Origin: Propioniciclava sinopodophylli
Lineage (GTDB): Bacteria > Actinomycetota > Actinomycetes > Propionibacteriales > Propionibacteriaceae
NCBI RefSeq assembly: GCF_004324755.1
Contig: NZ_SDMQ01000011.1
Location: 1 to 64,000 of the forward strand
Length of the DNA stretch: 64,000 bases
Reading direction: 5' to 3'
The notes under the pieces are model-generated. The model did no database searches. It was not told the DNA's origin and saw nothing but the letters and a program-made list of their open reading frames with translations. This document shows positions 48,542-57,067 of the stretch, in pieces. How positions within the stretch are numbered: the stretch's first letter is position 1; each line of letters opens with the position of its first letter. The position numbers and the translations under genes were made by a program.

Positions 48542-49485
48542 CGGTCCGCCCCGATCGAGAGCAGGCGGTTCTGCAGGAACGAGAACACCAGGATCACCAG
48601 CGTCAGGATCATCGTGCCGGCCGAGCCGATGCCCAGGTCCTGCAGGCCGCCGCCGAAGGAGATCAGGTACAGGTAGACCAGGGGCGGCCGCGCGTACGGC
48701 GGGTAGCCGCCCACGGTGTTGAGCATGTTGTAGAACTCGTCGAACGCCTGGAACGCGTTGAACAGCAGCAGCATCGAGACCGCGACCGACGTCGGGCGCA
48801 GCAGCGGGAAGGTGATCGACCAGAACCGCCGCCACGCGCCCGCGCCGTCGAGCGAGGCCGCCTCGTACAGCTGCGGGTCGATCTGGTTCAGTCCGGCGAT
48901 GAACAGGATCATGTAGAACCCGACCTGCAGCCACAGCCGCAGGCTGACCAGCGCCAGCCAGTACCAGGAGTTCTCCCCGCCCAGCCAGTTGATGGGCTCC
49001 AGCCCCAGCGAGGTCAGCAGCGTGTTGGCCAGGCCGAAGCGGGCGCCGTTGAAGAAGGTCATCCGCCAGACCATCGCGGCGATGACATAGCTGACCGCCG
49101 TCGGCAGGAAGAACGCCGAGCGGAAGAACGCGCGCAGCACCGTGATGCGCTGCAGCAGCAGCGCCAGGCCCAGCGAGCACGCGAACGTGAGCGGCACGAT
49201 GAAGACCGCGAACGCGATGAACGTCACCATCGAGTCGACGAACAGGCGGTCGGCGAGCAGGTAGGTGTAGTTGCCCAACCCGACGAAGCGGTTCGGCGTC
49301 ACCGTGTTCCGGGCGTCGAAGAACGACAGGCACAGGCTCCACAGCAGCGGCGCGTACACGAACACGAGCAGCCCCGCGAGGAACGGCGTGACGAACAGCC
49401 AGAACCAACGCCGGTTGCTCCGCGCCAACGTCGCCCCGGACCGGTGGGTGGCCCCCTCCGGCCGGGCCACCGGGCCCGGCGTCAT
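48538..49485 (-). CDS. carbohydrate ABC transporter permease (MalF type)
   Basis: 315 residues with six helices after a short cytoplasmic N-terminus. FARNTVTPNRFVGLGNY-like sequence near 55 and the EAA motif EAASLDGAGAWRRFWSITFPLL near 215 place it in the MalF/UgpA group. Second gene of the importer operon, 1 base after the binding-protein stop and overlapping the MalG-type gene. Confidence 0.93.
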   Translation of the reverse strand: MTPGPVARPEGATHRSGATLARSNRRWFWLFVTPFLAGLLVFVYAPLLWSLCLSFFDARNTVTPNRFVGLGNYTYLLADRLFVDSMVTFIAFAVFIVPLTFACSLGLALLLQRITVLRAFFRSAFFLPTAVSYVIAAMVWRMTFFNGARFGLANTLLTSLGLEPINWLGGENSWYWLALVSLRLWLQVGFYMILFIAGLNQIDPQLYEAASLDGAGAWRRFWSITFPLLRPTSVAVSMLLLFNAFQAFDEFYNMLNTVGGYPPYARPPLVYLYLISFGGGLQDLGIGSAGTMILTLVILVFSFLQNRLLSIGADR

Positions 49486-49486
49486 G

Positions 49487-50788
49487 TCAGCCGGCGACGC
49501 GCTGCAGCTCGGCGGTCACCTTCTCGGCCGCCGAACCGAACTCGGCGGCGGCGTCCGCCCCGCTCTTGATGACGTTCGACACGGCCGTCGAGTACGCCTC
49601 GCTGGACGCGGGCGTCCAGTGCAGGGCGTTCGAGCGGCCGTGGTCGGTGACGAACTGCGCCGCGCTCGCGCCCGGCCCGTCCGCCACCTTGGTCGCCTGC
49701 GGGAACAGCTTCGGCTTGGCCGGGATGTGAGTGCCGAACGCGTTGCTGAACTCGACCTGCTTGTCCTCGGAGTCGATCCACAGCCACTTCACGAAGTTCT
49801 TCGCGGCGGTGACGTTGGCCGACTTCGACGACACGCAGGCGCTGAACGCGCCGAACGGCACGACCTGACGCCCGGAGCCGCCGATCGCGGGGAACGGCAA
49901 CACGTCGAACGCGTCGCCGTGGGCCTCGATGACCTTCGGCAGGTCCCACATGCCGCCCCACTGCATGGCGGTCTCGCCGTTGATGAAGGGGGAGGCGTCC
50001 GACCAGTCGGCGGAGGCCGACTTGACCATGCCGGGGGAGTCGAACAGCTCCTTGTAGCCGCTGAGCGCGTCGTACAGGGCCGAGGTGTTGAACGCGGCCT
50101 GCGTCCTGGCCTCGTTCATCTCCTCGACGCCGGCGGCCCACATGAGCAGGAGTCCGAGGACGCCCACGCCACCGTCGTTGCCGGCGAAGAAGCCGCCGAT
50201 GCTGCCGTCCGCGACCGTGTTCGCGGCGTGCGTGAGCTCGGCCAGCGTCTTCGGGGCGGTGAGGCCCTTCGCGTCGAAGAGGTCCTTGCGGTAGTAGAGC
50301 AGCTGCATGTCGACGGTCTGCGGGATGGCGTAGACCTTGTCCTGGTAGGTGACGCGCTCCAGCACCGACGGCGTGAAGTCGTCGCGCGCCCCACCGAGGG
50401 TGTCGGTCAGGTCCTCGACCTGGCCGGCCTTGATCATGTCGAGCGTGGGGCCGTTCGCGTACTCGAAGACGTCGGGGGCTGTGGGGGTCAGCAGGGCGGC
50501 CGAGAGGGTCTTCTCGTAGTCGGCCAGCACCCAGTTCACCGACACGTCGGCGCCGGGGTACTCGGCGGCCCACTTCTTGACGGCCTGCTCCACGCCGTCC
50601 TCGCCGTACTTGTGGTACCACTGCGCGAGTTCCGGACGCCCCGCGCTCGGGTCGGCGCTCGCGACGGGCGTGCCGGGGGCGGTGGACGGGGCGGGCGTGC
50701 GCCCGGTGTTGGAGCCACACGCGGCGAGGGCGGTCGTCGCGGCCAGTCCACCACTGAGGGTGAGGAGGGTGCGTCGTGTCAGGGCCAT
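49487..50788 (-). CDS. sugar ABC transporter substrate-binding lipoprotein
   Basis: 433 residues. The N-terminus TRRTLLTLSGGLAATTALAAC has twin arginines and a lipobox with Cys24, so export by Tat or Sec and lipid anchoring are expected. The body is a family-1 extracellular binding protein (QWGGMWDLPKVIEAHG near 255, AAKNFVKWLW near 320). It captures the sugar for the MalFG-type permeases. First gene of the operon. Confidence 0.93.
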   Translation of the reverse strand: MALTRRTLLTLSGGLAATTALAACGSNTGRTPAPSTAPGTPVASADPSAGRPELAQWYHKYGEDGVEQAVKKWAAEYPGADVSVNWVLADYEKTLSAALLTPTAPDVFEYANGPTLDMIKAGQVEDLTDTLGGARDDFTPSVLERVTYQDKVYAIPQTVDMQLLYYRKDLFDAKGLTAPKTLAELTHAANTVADGSIGGFFAGNDGGVGVLGLLLMWAAGVEEMNEARTQAAFNTSALYDALSGYKELFDSPGMVKSASADWSDASPFINGETAMQWGGMWDLPKVIEAHGDAFDVLPFPAIGGSGRQVVPFGAFSACVSSKSANVTAAKNFVKWLWIDSEDKQVEFSNAFGTHIPAKPKLFPQATKVADGPGASAAQFVTDHGRSNALHWTPASSEAYSTAVSNVIKSGADAAAEFGSAAEKVTAELQRVAG

Positions 50789-50860
50789 GTGTGGATCTTA
50801 TGGAAAGTAGCGCTAATTCGACCCGGTGCCACGGTCACGCGCAGGTCACGGTTCCCCGGA

Positions 50861-50942
50861 GGCAAGCCCTCGGCGGTACGAAGGCAAGCCCTCGGCGGTA
50901 CGAAGGCAAGCCCTCGGCGGGGTGGACTGCGCCGAGGGCTTG
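50861..50942. repeat. 22-bp array 4: three inverted, one direct unit
   Basis: GGCAAGCCCTCGGCGG begins at 50861, 50883 and 50905, exactly 22 bases apart, with TACGAA between copies. A direct GCCGAGGGCTTG begins at 50931. The core equals that of the array before parA (GCCGAGGGCTTGCC), though the spacer differs. It occupies the divergent spacer between the binding-protein gene and the acetyltransferase-like gene, so it overlaps or borders both promoters. Confidence 0.88.
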
Positions 50943-50989
50943 TGTTCATTCCCTTGGTGGGCGGGGGGCGTGCGGCTAGGTTGGACGCC

Positions 50990-51355
50990 ATGGCAGACGT
51001 CACCAAGAACATCGAGGACCACCGCTTCGAGATCCGCGTCGGCGACGAGCTGGCGGGCTATCTCGACTACAACATCGGCGAGGGCGAGGCGATCACGCTC
51101 CCGCACACGTTCGTCGAGGAGAAGTTCGAGGGGCAGGGCCTGGCGGGCCAACTGGTGCGCGCCGCGCTGGACGACATCCGGTCCGAGGGCTACCTGGTGA
51201 ACCCGGTCTGCCCGTACGTGAAGAACTGGATCGGCAAGAACCCCGAGTACGCCGACCTGGTGAGCGCTCCGGACGCCGACGCCGACGCCGACGACGCGGC
51301 CGAGGGCATGGAAGAGGTCACCGGCGTCGATCCGAGCAGCGACCCGCGCATCTGA
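50990..51355 (+). CDS. GNAT-like N-acetyltransferase of the YjdJ type
   Basis: 121 residues from ATG 50990. The compact fold is clear: FEIRVGDELAGYLDYNIGEG, the acetyl-CoA loop FEGQGLAGQLVRAALDDIRSEG near 40-60 and VNPVCPYVKNWIGKNPEY near 70. The last 35 residues are an acidic tail rich in Asp-Ala repeats, which is unusual for this small family. Substrate unknown. Confidence 0.88.
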   Translation: MADVTKNIEDHRFEIRVGDELAGYLDYNIGEGEAITLPHTFVEEKFEGQGLAGQLVRAALDDIRSEGYLVNPVCPYVKNWIGKNPEYADLVSAPDADADADDAAEGMEEVTGVDPSSDPRI

Positions 51356-51377
51356 CCCTTCGCGGCAGGATGGGGGC

Positions 51378-51887
51378 ATGATCCGTCCCGCCGAGCCCCG
51401 CGACGTCGCGGCGATCCACCAGTTCATCGTCGATCTCGCGGTCTACGAACGCGAGCCGGACGCCGTGACCGCCACGGCGTCCGACCTCGAGCGCGCCCTC
51501 TTCGCGGACAGCCCGGCCCTGTTCGCCGACGTCGCCGAGGTGGACGACCGGGTCGTGGGCATGGCGATCTGGTTCCTGAACTACTCCACGTGGGACGGCC
51601 GCCACGGTATCTACCTCGAGGACCTCTACGTCGACCCCGCCCACCGTGGGTCGGGGCTCGGCCGCGACCTGCTGATCACGCTCGCCCGCCGCTGCGTCGA
51701 GCGCGGCTACAGCCGGTTCCAGTGGTGGGTGCTCGACTGGAACGAGCCCTCGATCGAGTTCTACACGGCCATGGGCGCGGTCGCGATGGACGACTGGACG
51801 GTTTATCGCACCTCCGGTGAGGCGCTGCGCGCACTGGCGGCGCTCCCGCTGCGGACGGCCGGTGTGTCGGGCGGAGCCCAGCACTAG
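51378..51887 (+). CDS. GNAT N-acetyltransferase (diamine/thialysine type)
   Basis: 169 residues. IRPAEPRDVAAIHQFIVDLAVYEREPDAV at the start, YLEDLYVDPAHRGSGLGRDLL (acetyl-CoA loop, near residue 95) and FQWWVLDWNEPSIEFYTAMGA near 125 match the spermidine/spermine and thialysine acetyltransferase subgroup. It lies 22 bases after the YjdJ-type gene. Confidence 0.9.
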   Translation: MIRPAEPRDVAAIHQFIVDLAVYEREPDAVTATASDLERALFADSPALFADVAEVDDRVVGMAIWFLNYSTWDGRHGIYLEDLYVDPAHRGSGLGRDLLITLARRCVERGYSRFQWWVLDWNEPSIEFYTAMGAVAMDDWTVYRTSGEALRALAALPLRTAGVSGGAQH

Positions 51888-51917
51888 GGTGGTTCCCGCG
51901 CACGAAAGGTGGACCCC

Positions 51918-53114
51918 ATGTCCTTGTTCTCCGATGTCCAGCAGGCACCCCCGGACGCCATCCTCGGCCTCACCGAGCAGTTCAAGGCCGACACCAACCC
52001 GCAGAAGGTGAACCTCGGCGTGGGCGTGTACCAGGACGCCTCCGGCAAGCTCCCCCTTCTGCGCTGCGTCGAGGCCGCGGAGAAGAAGCTCGCAGAGGCG
52101 GCCGCCGCGAAGGGCTACCTCCCCATCGACGGCCTGGCGACCTACGACGCCGACGTGAAGGACCTCGTCTTCGGCGAGGGTTCCGCAGTGCACGACCGGG
52201 TCGTCACCGTGCAGGCGCTGGGTGGCACCGGTGCGCTGAGGGTGGGTGCCGACTTCCTGCGCCAGGTCAATCCCGACGCGAAGGTGCTCATCTCGAACCC
52301 GAGCTGGGAGAACCACCAGGCGCTGTTCACGCGCGCCGGGTTCACCGTCGAGAAGTACGCCTACTACGACGCCGAGGCCAAGGGCGTCGACTTCGACGGC
52401 ATGATCGCCGACCTCACGGCCGCCGCGCCGGGCACCGTGGTCGTGCTGCACGCGTGCTGCCACAACCCGACCGGCTACGACCTGACCGCCGACCAGTGGG
52501 ACCAAGTGATCGAGACCGTCCTGGCCGGCGACCTCGTCGCGTTCCTCGACATGGCCTACCAGGGCTTCAGCGAGGGCCTGGAGGAGGACGGGGCGACCGT
52601 GCGGAAGTTCGCCGAGCGCGTCCCGTCGTTCTTCGTGTCGACCTCGTTCTCCAAGAGCCTGTCGCTGTACGGCGAGCGCGTCGGCGCCCTGTCGATCGTG
52701 TGCGCCGACGCCGAGGAGGCCAGGCGCGTCCTGTCGCAGGTCAAGATCGTGATCCGCACCAACTACTCCAACCCGCCGACCCACGGCGCCCAGCTCGCCG
52801 CGACCGTGCTGTCGGACGCCGACCTGCGGGCCCAGTGGGTGGCCGAACTCGGCGAGATGCGCGACCGCATCAAGGCGATGCGGGGCGCGCTCGTGGACGG
52901 TCTGAAGGCGGCGGGCGTCGACGGCGACTTCAGCTACATCACCGACCAGGTCGGCATGTTCTCCTTCTCGGGCCTGACCAAGGACCAGATGGTGCGCCTG
53001 CGCAACGAGTTCGGCGTCTACGGCACCGACACCGGCCGCATCTGCGTCGCCGCGCTCAACGACGACAACGTCGGCTACGTGAGCGAGTCCATCGCGGCGG
53101 TGCTCAAGGGCTGA
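51918..53114 (+). CDS. aromatic/aspartate aminotransferase (TyrB/AspC type)
   Basis: 398 residues from ATG 51918 (AAAGGTGG upstream; GTG 51909 is less likely). It shows VNLGVGVYQDASGKLPLLRCV near residue 35, NPSWENH near 125, the NPTGYDLT loop near 185 and the PLP lysine in STSFSKSLSLYGERVGAL near 245; the end (GRICVAALND) carries the substrate-binding Arg. It transfers amino groups between aspartate or aromatic amino acids and 2-oxo acids. Confidence 0.92.
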   Translation: MSLFSDVQQAPPDAILGLTEQFKADTNPQKVNLGVGVYQDASGKLPLLRCVEAAEKKLAEAAAAKGYLPIDGLATYDADVKDLVFGEGSAVHDRVVTVQALGGTGALRVGADFLRQVNPDAKVLISNPSWENHQALFTRAGFTVEKYAYYDAEAKGVDFDGMIADLTAAAPGTVVVLHACCHNPTGYDLTADQWDQVIETVLAGDLVAFLDMAYQGFSEGLEEDGATVRKFAERVPSFFVSTSFSKSLSLYGERVGALSIVCADAEEARRVLSQVKIVIRTNYSNPPTHGAQLAATVLSDADLRAQWVAELGEMRDRIKAMRGALVDGLKAAGVDGDFSYITDQVGMFSFSGLTKDQMVRLRNEFGVYGTDTGRICVAALNDDNVGYVSESIAAVLKG

Positions 53115-53134
53115 CGACGTGGGAGGCTGGGCGC

Positions 53135-53542
53135 ATGACGCGTGAACCCGGTTCCCCGCTGACCCGTCCCTCGGCCGTCATGGTGGCGGAGGCGCGGGCA
53201 TCCATCGAGAACATCACGGTGGCGGACGCCGCCGCGCTGCTCGAGCGTGACGACGTCCTCTTCGTCGACATCCGTGACCCGCGCGAGCTGGCGCGCCTCG
53301 GCACCATCCCCGGCTCGTTCCGCGCGCCGCGCGGCATGCTCGAGTTCTGGGTCGACCCCGCCAGCCCGTACTACAAGCCAGCGCTGGATTCGGGCCAGAA
53401 GCTCGTGCTGTTCTGCGGCTCGGGGTGGCGCTCGGCGCTCACGGCGAAGACGCTGCAGGAGATGGGCCTGGACAACGTCGCCCACCTCGACGGCGGCTTC
53501 ACCGCGTGGCAGGAGGCCGGCCAGCCGGTGGAGACGGTCTGA
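53135..53542 (+). CDS. rhodanese-domain sulfurtransferase
   Basis: 135 residues with one rhodanese domain: VLFVDIRDPRELARLGTIPGS near residue 45, the active-site Cys in VLFCGSGWRSALTAKTL near 95 and HLDGGFTAWQEAG at the end. Such proteins move sulfane sulfur between thiols. It lies 20 bases after the aminotransferase gene. Confidence 0.92.
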   Translation: MTREPGSPLTRPSAVMVAEARASIENITVADAAALLERDDVLFVDIRDPRELARLGTIPGSFRAPRGMLEFWVDPASPYYKPALDSGQKLVLFCGSGWRSALTAKTLQEMGLDNVAHLDGGFTAWQEAGQPVETV

Positions 53543-53548
53543 GGACAG

Positions 53549-53619
53549 GGCCCTTCGCGGGTTCCAGCCCTTCGAGGATCGCTGGCGCTCCCACCTTGGG
53601 GACCTGGTGGCGAAGGGCC
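53549..53619. terminator. branched hairpin between convergent genes
   Basis: GGCCCTTCGC (53549-53558) pairs perfectly with GCGAAGGGCC (53610-53619) around a 51-base loop that contains a second stem (CCAGC/GCTGG). It fills the gap between the rhodanese stop and the hydrolase stop and probably ends both transcripts. Confidence 0.6.
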
Positions 53620-53625
53620 GCCCGA

Positions 53626-54354
53626 TCAGACCGGGTGGTGCTGGGCGAGCCAGTCGACCGTGACCTCCCACGCCACCCGCGAGGCGCGCGGGTTGTGGAA
53701 ACCCAGCTCGGGGGCCGGGTTGTCGAAGGCGTGGTTCGCGCCTTCCCACACGTGGAACTCGGCGCCGTCGCGCTCCACGACCTCGCGGATGTGTGCGACC
53801 TGGCCGGCGTCGATGAAGGCGTCCGAGTCGCCGAAGTGGTGGAGGCTCTCCACGTGCACGGGCGGGCCGTCGACGAGGCCGGGCAGGGCCGAGCCGTAGT
53901 AGCTCACGAGGGCGTCCGCCATGAACTCGCGCGGGCAGTCCTGCGAGGCGGCGTAGGCCAGGCCGCCACCGAAGCAGAACCCGACGAGGGCGACCGCCTC
54001 GTCGGAGTCCTCGTCGGCGCGCAGCCACGCCACGGCGTCCCGGACGTCGGCGATTGCCAGGTCCCAGTCGAGGCGCCCGGTGACGTCCATGGCCACCTGC
54101 AGGGCGTCCGGGCTGCCCTCGTCGATGACGTCCTCGCCGACCCGCCAGAACAACTGCGGCAGGACGACCGTGTAGCCGAGGTCGCACAGGTCGCGGGCCC
54201 GCGAGCGCATGTAGTCGCTGCGCCCGAAGATCTCCTGGACCAGGACGATGCCGCCGCCGGTGCCCGACTCGGGGCGCATCAGCGTCACGGGCATCTGCGA
54301 CCCCTGGGCGCCGGGGTTGCGGACTTCGATGGTGGTTTCGGTGATCTCGGGCAT
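53626..54354 (-). CDS. dienelactone hydrolase family protein
   Basis: 242 residues. The nucleophile is Cys in LVGFCFGGGLAYA near residue 120, followed by an Asp region (HFGDSDAFID near 173) and the catalytic His in GANHAFDNP near 205, so the Cys-Asp-His triad is complete. It has the alpha/beta-hydrolase length of the family, which opens lactones or acts on esters. It is monocistronic, with a weak purine-rich leader. Confidence 0.92.
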   Translation of the reverse strand: MPEITETTIEVRNPGAQGSQMPVTLMRPESGTGGGIVLVQEIFGRSDYMRSRARDLCDLGYTVVLPQLFWRVGEDVIDEGSPDALQVAMDVTGRLDWDLAIADVRDAVAWLRADEDSDEAVALVGFCFGGGLAYAASQDCPREFMADALVSYYGSALPGLVDGPPVHVESLHHFGDSDAFIDAGQVAHIREVVERDGAEFHVWEGANHAFDNPAPELGFHNPRASRVAWEVTVDWLAQHHPV

Positions 54355-54417
54355 GCGTGGCCTTCCTTGCCGGGGTCGGAGGATCCTACCGCCCCGGTGA
54401 TTCGGGGATCCGGGGCG

Positions 54418-54840
54418 TCAGGCGGCAGGCTGCACCCGGAGCCAGCGGAACCCGTAGCCCTCCAGCGCGAGGTCGAGCGTGCCGTCGTGGGGGAGCACCG
54501 CGTCGCCGTTGAGGAGGTCCACGAGGGTGTCGCCGTCCGACAGCACGTCGGTCAACGTGATGCTGATCGGGTTCGCCCCGAGGTTGTGGGCCGCGATCAC
54601 GCACGAGTCGTCGAGGGTGATCCGGTGAGCGAGCACGGCCCTCTCGGGCTGGTCGAGCACCTCGAACGCACCCCAGCCGAACTCGGGCCGCTGGCGGCGG
54701 ACGCCGATCAGCTCGCGGATGAACGACCACAGCGAGTCGGGGTCGTGTTGCTGGTCGGCGAGGTTGATGTGCTCGGGGCCGTAGCCGTCCGGCGTCACGC
54801 GCCCGGCGCCCACGACGACGATGTCGGTGGTGGCGGCCAT
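54418..54840 (-). pseudogene. C-terminal fragment of a trehalose-synthase-like alpha-amylase family enzyme
   Basis: About 140 codons. GPEHINLADQQHDPDSLW, then RELIGVRRQRPEFGWGAFEVL and a beta-sandwich end (AHRITLDDSCVIAAHNLG, DGTLDLALEGYGFRWLRV) match the last part of the GH13 barrel plus the C-terminal domain of trehalose synthase and related glucosidases. The catalytic Asp-Glu-Asp part, about 400 residues, is missing. The first residues (MAATTDIVVVGAGRV) look unrelated, so the fragment has either been capped by chance or is untranslated. It is next to the VanY gene with no sign of the lost 5' half. Confidence 0.7.
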
Positions 54841-54856
54841 GCGGCAGGCTGGCACG

Positions 54857-55678
54857 TCAAGCGAGCCCGAGGTACTCCTCGAGGGTCAGGTTCGAGCCGG
54901 GCGCGAAGTGCTGCGACACCTCGGTGCCGACCCAGCGCAGGTGCCAGGACTCCCAGGCGTAGCCGGTGATGTGCGTCTTGTCCTGCGGGTAGCGGACGAT
55001 GAAGCCGAACTCGTGGGCGTGCTGGGCCAGCCACGTCGCGTGCGGGGTGCGGGCGAAGGCGGTGCCGCGGTTCTTGCCGTCCCAGGCGTCGAGGGCGAGG
55101 CCTAGCTGGTGCTCGGACGCCCCGGCCTCGGCGAAGTAGAGGCGCGCGGTCTTCTCGTCGTACTGCTGGCGCGCGTTGGCGAAGCTGGCCTTCTGGGCGG
55201 CGAAGCTGCGGTACCCCGAGCGGATGCTGAAGCGCAGGCCGTCCGCCCTGGCAGCCGCCTGGAGCTTGGCGAAACCGGCGGTGGCGTCGGGGTGGAGGCC
55301 GTTCGGCTTGCCCGCCCACGGGGGCACGTAGGACGCCGAGAGCCGGTGGTCCTTGCTGACGACCGGGATGCCGTCGACCTCGAACGGGGTGTCCGTGATC
55401 GGGCCGGTGGCCTTGCCGGCCTTGGGGGAGTCGGTCGGTTTGATCGACGGGCTCGGGCTGGCGGTCGGGCTGGGGATGGGGGTCGGGGTCGGGGTAGCGC
55501 CGGGGCTGGGTGAGCCCGACAGCACCGGGCGGGGCGACTCGGCGGCGCGTCCGGCCGGGAGCTGGACGGTGGGGGCTGGGGTGCTGGACGCCGGCGTCCC
55601 GGCCCCGGGCGCGGTGCATCCCGCGACCACCACGGCGGCGGCCACGACGCCGACCAGGCCGCGGATCACATGCTTCAT
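54857..55678 (-). CDS. D-Ala-D-Ala carboxypeptidase lipoprotein (VanY, M15B)
   Basis: 273 residues from ATG 55678. Lipobox AAAVVVAGC gives Cys21, then a 90-residue Thr/Pro/Ser linker crosses the wall. The M15 domain has SIRSGYRSFAAQ near 165, SEHQLGLALDAWD near 200 (zinc His and Asp) and YAWESWHLRWVG near 248 (Glu and zinc His). It trims the terminal D-alanine of peptidoglycan stems. A 22-bp array lies between its start and the divergent radical SAM gene. Confidence 0.93.
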   Translation of the reverse strand: MKHVIRGLVGVVAAAVVVAGCTAPGAGTPASSTPAPTVQLPAGRAAESPRPVLSGSPSPGATPTPTPIPSPTASPSPSIKPTDSPKAGKATGPITDTPFEVDGIPVVSKDHRLSASYVPPWAGKPNGLHPDATAGFAKLQAAARADGLRFSIRSGYRSFAAQKASFANARQQYDEKTARLYFAEAGASEHQLGLALDAWDGKNRGTAFARTPHATWLAQHAHEFGFIVRYPQDKTHITGYAWESWHLRWVGTEVSQHFAPGSNLTLEEYLGLA

Positions 55679-55718
55679 CACGTCCCAGCGTAAGCCGCAG
55701 GGCCGGATCCACCGAACC

Positions 55719-55812
55719 GCCGACAGCCCCGGTCTTGCGTGCCGACAGCCCCGGTGTTGCGTGCCGAAAGCCCCCGAGCGGGGCTCTCGACCCACAACAC
55801 CGGGGCTGTCGG
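55719..55812. repeat. 22-bp array 5 between vanY and the radical SAM gene
   Basis: Direct units begin at 55719 (GCCGACAGCCCCGG), 55741 (GCCGACAGCCCCGG) and 55763 (GCCGAAAGCCCCCG). Inverted units end at 55791 (CTCTCGAC, one base off register) and 55812 (CCGGGGCTGTCGGC). AAAGCCCC/GGGGCTCT forms the tight centre. The spacers TCTTGCGT and TGTTGCGT differ by one base. It fills most of the divergent spacer, ending 50 bases before ATG 55862. Confidence 0.88.
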
Positions 55813-55861
55813 CGGGCGGGCCGGCAGGTGTCCTACGTCACGTCGTAGTACTCTCGGGCGC

Positions 55862-57067
55862 ATGACTGACCTCGCAGCTCCGCCGCGTCACCCGGGTGGT
55901 CACCCCGGCGGCCACCCCCACGGCGCGCACCCGCACAGCGCCCCGTCGCGCCGGAACCTGGACTTCGACTCCGCCCCGTTCATCGCCATCTGGGAGACCA
56001 CCCAGGCCTGCGACCTGGCCTGCCAGCACTGCCGGGCCATGGCCCAGCCCCTGCGCAACCCCGGCGAGCTGACCACCGACGAGGCGAAGGCGATGATGCG
56101 CCGCCTGCGCGAGTTCGGGCCCATCGTGTTCGTGTTCTCCGGGGGCGACTGCTTCAAGCGCCCCGACATCGTCGAGTTGGTCGAGTACGGCGCCAAGCTG
56201 GGCATGCGTATGGGCATCACGCCCGCGACGACCAGCCTGGCCACCAAGGAGTTGCTCCAGCACCTCAAGGACGTCGGCCTCACCCGCCTGGCCATCTCGC
56301 TGGACGGCTCCAACGCCGACATCCACGACGAGTTCCGCCGCGTGAACGGCTCGTTCGACCACGGGCTGCGCATCCTGCGCGAGGCACAGGAGGTCGGGCT
56401 GTCGACGCAGGTCAACACGGTGATCCGCAAGGCGAACATCGACGACATGGACGCCATGACCGAGCTCATGACCACGCTCGGCGTCGTGTTCTGGGAGGTC
56501 TTCTTCCTGGTCCCCATGGGTCGCGCCAAGGCCGACGACGTGGCGTCCGCCGAGGAGTTCGAGTCGGTGTTCCACCAGCTCTACGACCTGTCCAAGACCT
56601 CGCCCTTCGACATCAAGGCGACCGCCGCCCCGCAGTACTCGCGCGTCGTCATGCAGCGCAAGCGCGCCGAGGTGCGCGCGGGGGCGGACGAGGACGTGCA
56701 CGAGGTGATGACCCGGGGCATGCACTACTCGCAGAGCGACGGCATCGGGCGGGCCCGCAACGTCAACGACGGCGACGGGTTCATCTTCATCAGCCACACC
56801 GGCGACGTGTACCCCTCCGGCTTCCTCCCCGTGAAGGCCGGCAACATCCGCGACGACGACATCATCGAGATCTACCGCAACGCGCCCGTCTTCAAGCAAC
56901 TGCGCGACCGCACCCTGCTCAAGGGCAAGTGCGGCCTGTGCGGCTACCGGGACGCCTGCGGCGGCAGCCGGGCGCGCGCCTACGCCATGACGGGCGACTA
57001 CCTCGCCGAAGAGCCGTTCTGCGCCCACGAGGTCACGCGTCGGGTGCCGTCGCGAGGATCCCGCTGA
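55862..57067 (+). CDS. radical SAM protein with SPASM-like C-terminus and His-rich N-terminus
   Basis: 401 residues. The SAM cluster motif C50-x3-C54-x2-C57 lies in TTQACDLACQHCRA. GGDCFKRPD near 98 is the SAM-binding GGE-like loop. The C-terminal KCGLCGYRDACGGSRARAYA with a later Cys forms a SPASM/twitch-type auxiliary cluster site. The nearest characterised relatives are the AhbD/NirJ haem-decarboxylation type and peptide-modifying enzymes; I recall an actinobacterial family (TIGR04053-like) with this end. Residues 10-27 hold five histidines and seven glycines/prolines in HPGGHPGGHPHGAHPHS, a likely metal-binding or flexible arm. Neither haem genes nor a precursor peptide are adjacent. Its 3' end overlaps the convergent lipoprotein gene by 35 bases. 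Confidence 0.88.
   Translation: MTDLAAPPRHPGGHPGGHPHGAHPHSAPSRRNLDFDSAPFIAIWETTQACDLACQHCRAMAQPLRNPGELTTDEAKAMMRRLREFGPIVFVFSGGDCFKRPDIVELVEYGAKLGMRMGITPATTSLATKELLQHLKDVGLTRLAISLDGSNADIHDEFRRVNGSFDHGLRILREAQEVGLSTQVNTVIRKANIDDMDAMTELMTTLGVVFWEVFFLVPMGRAKADDVASAEEFESVFHQLYDLSKTSPFDIKATAAPQYSRVVMQRKRAEVRAGADEDVHEVMTRGMHYSQSDGIGRARNVNDGDGFIFISHTGDVYPSGFLPVKAGNIRDDDIIEIYRNAPVFKQLRDRTLLKGKCGLCGYRDACGGSRARAYAMTGDYLAEEPFCAHEVTRRVPSRGSR

Noticed and set aside
50861-50942. CRISPR-like appearance of the 22-bp arrays
   Set aside because: Units of about 14 bases with 8-base spacers that repeat, only one to four units per side, inverted halves and no cas genes.
49271-50989. Long plus-strand frame running into the YjdJ-type gene
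   Set aside because: Only the last 121 codons, from ATG 50990, look like protein; the rest is opposite the sugar-binding lipoprotein gene.
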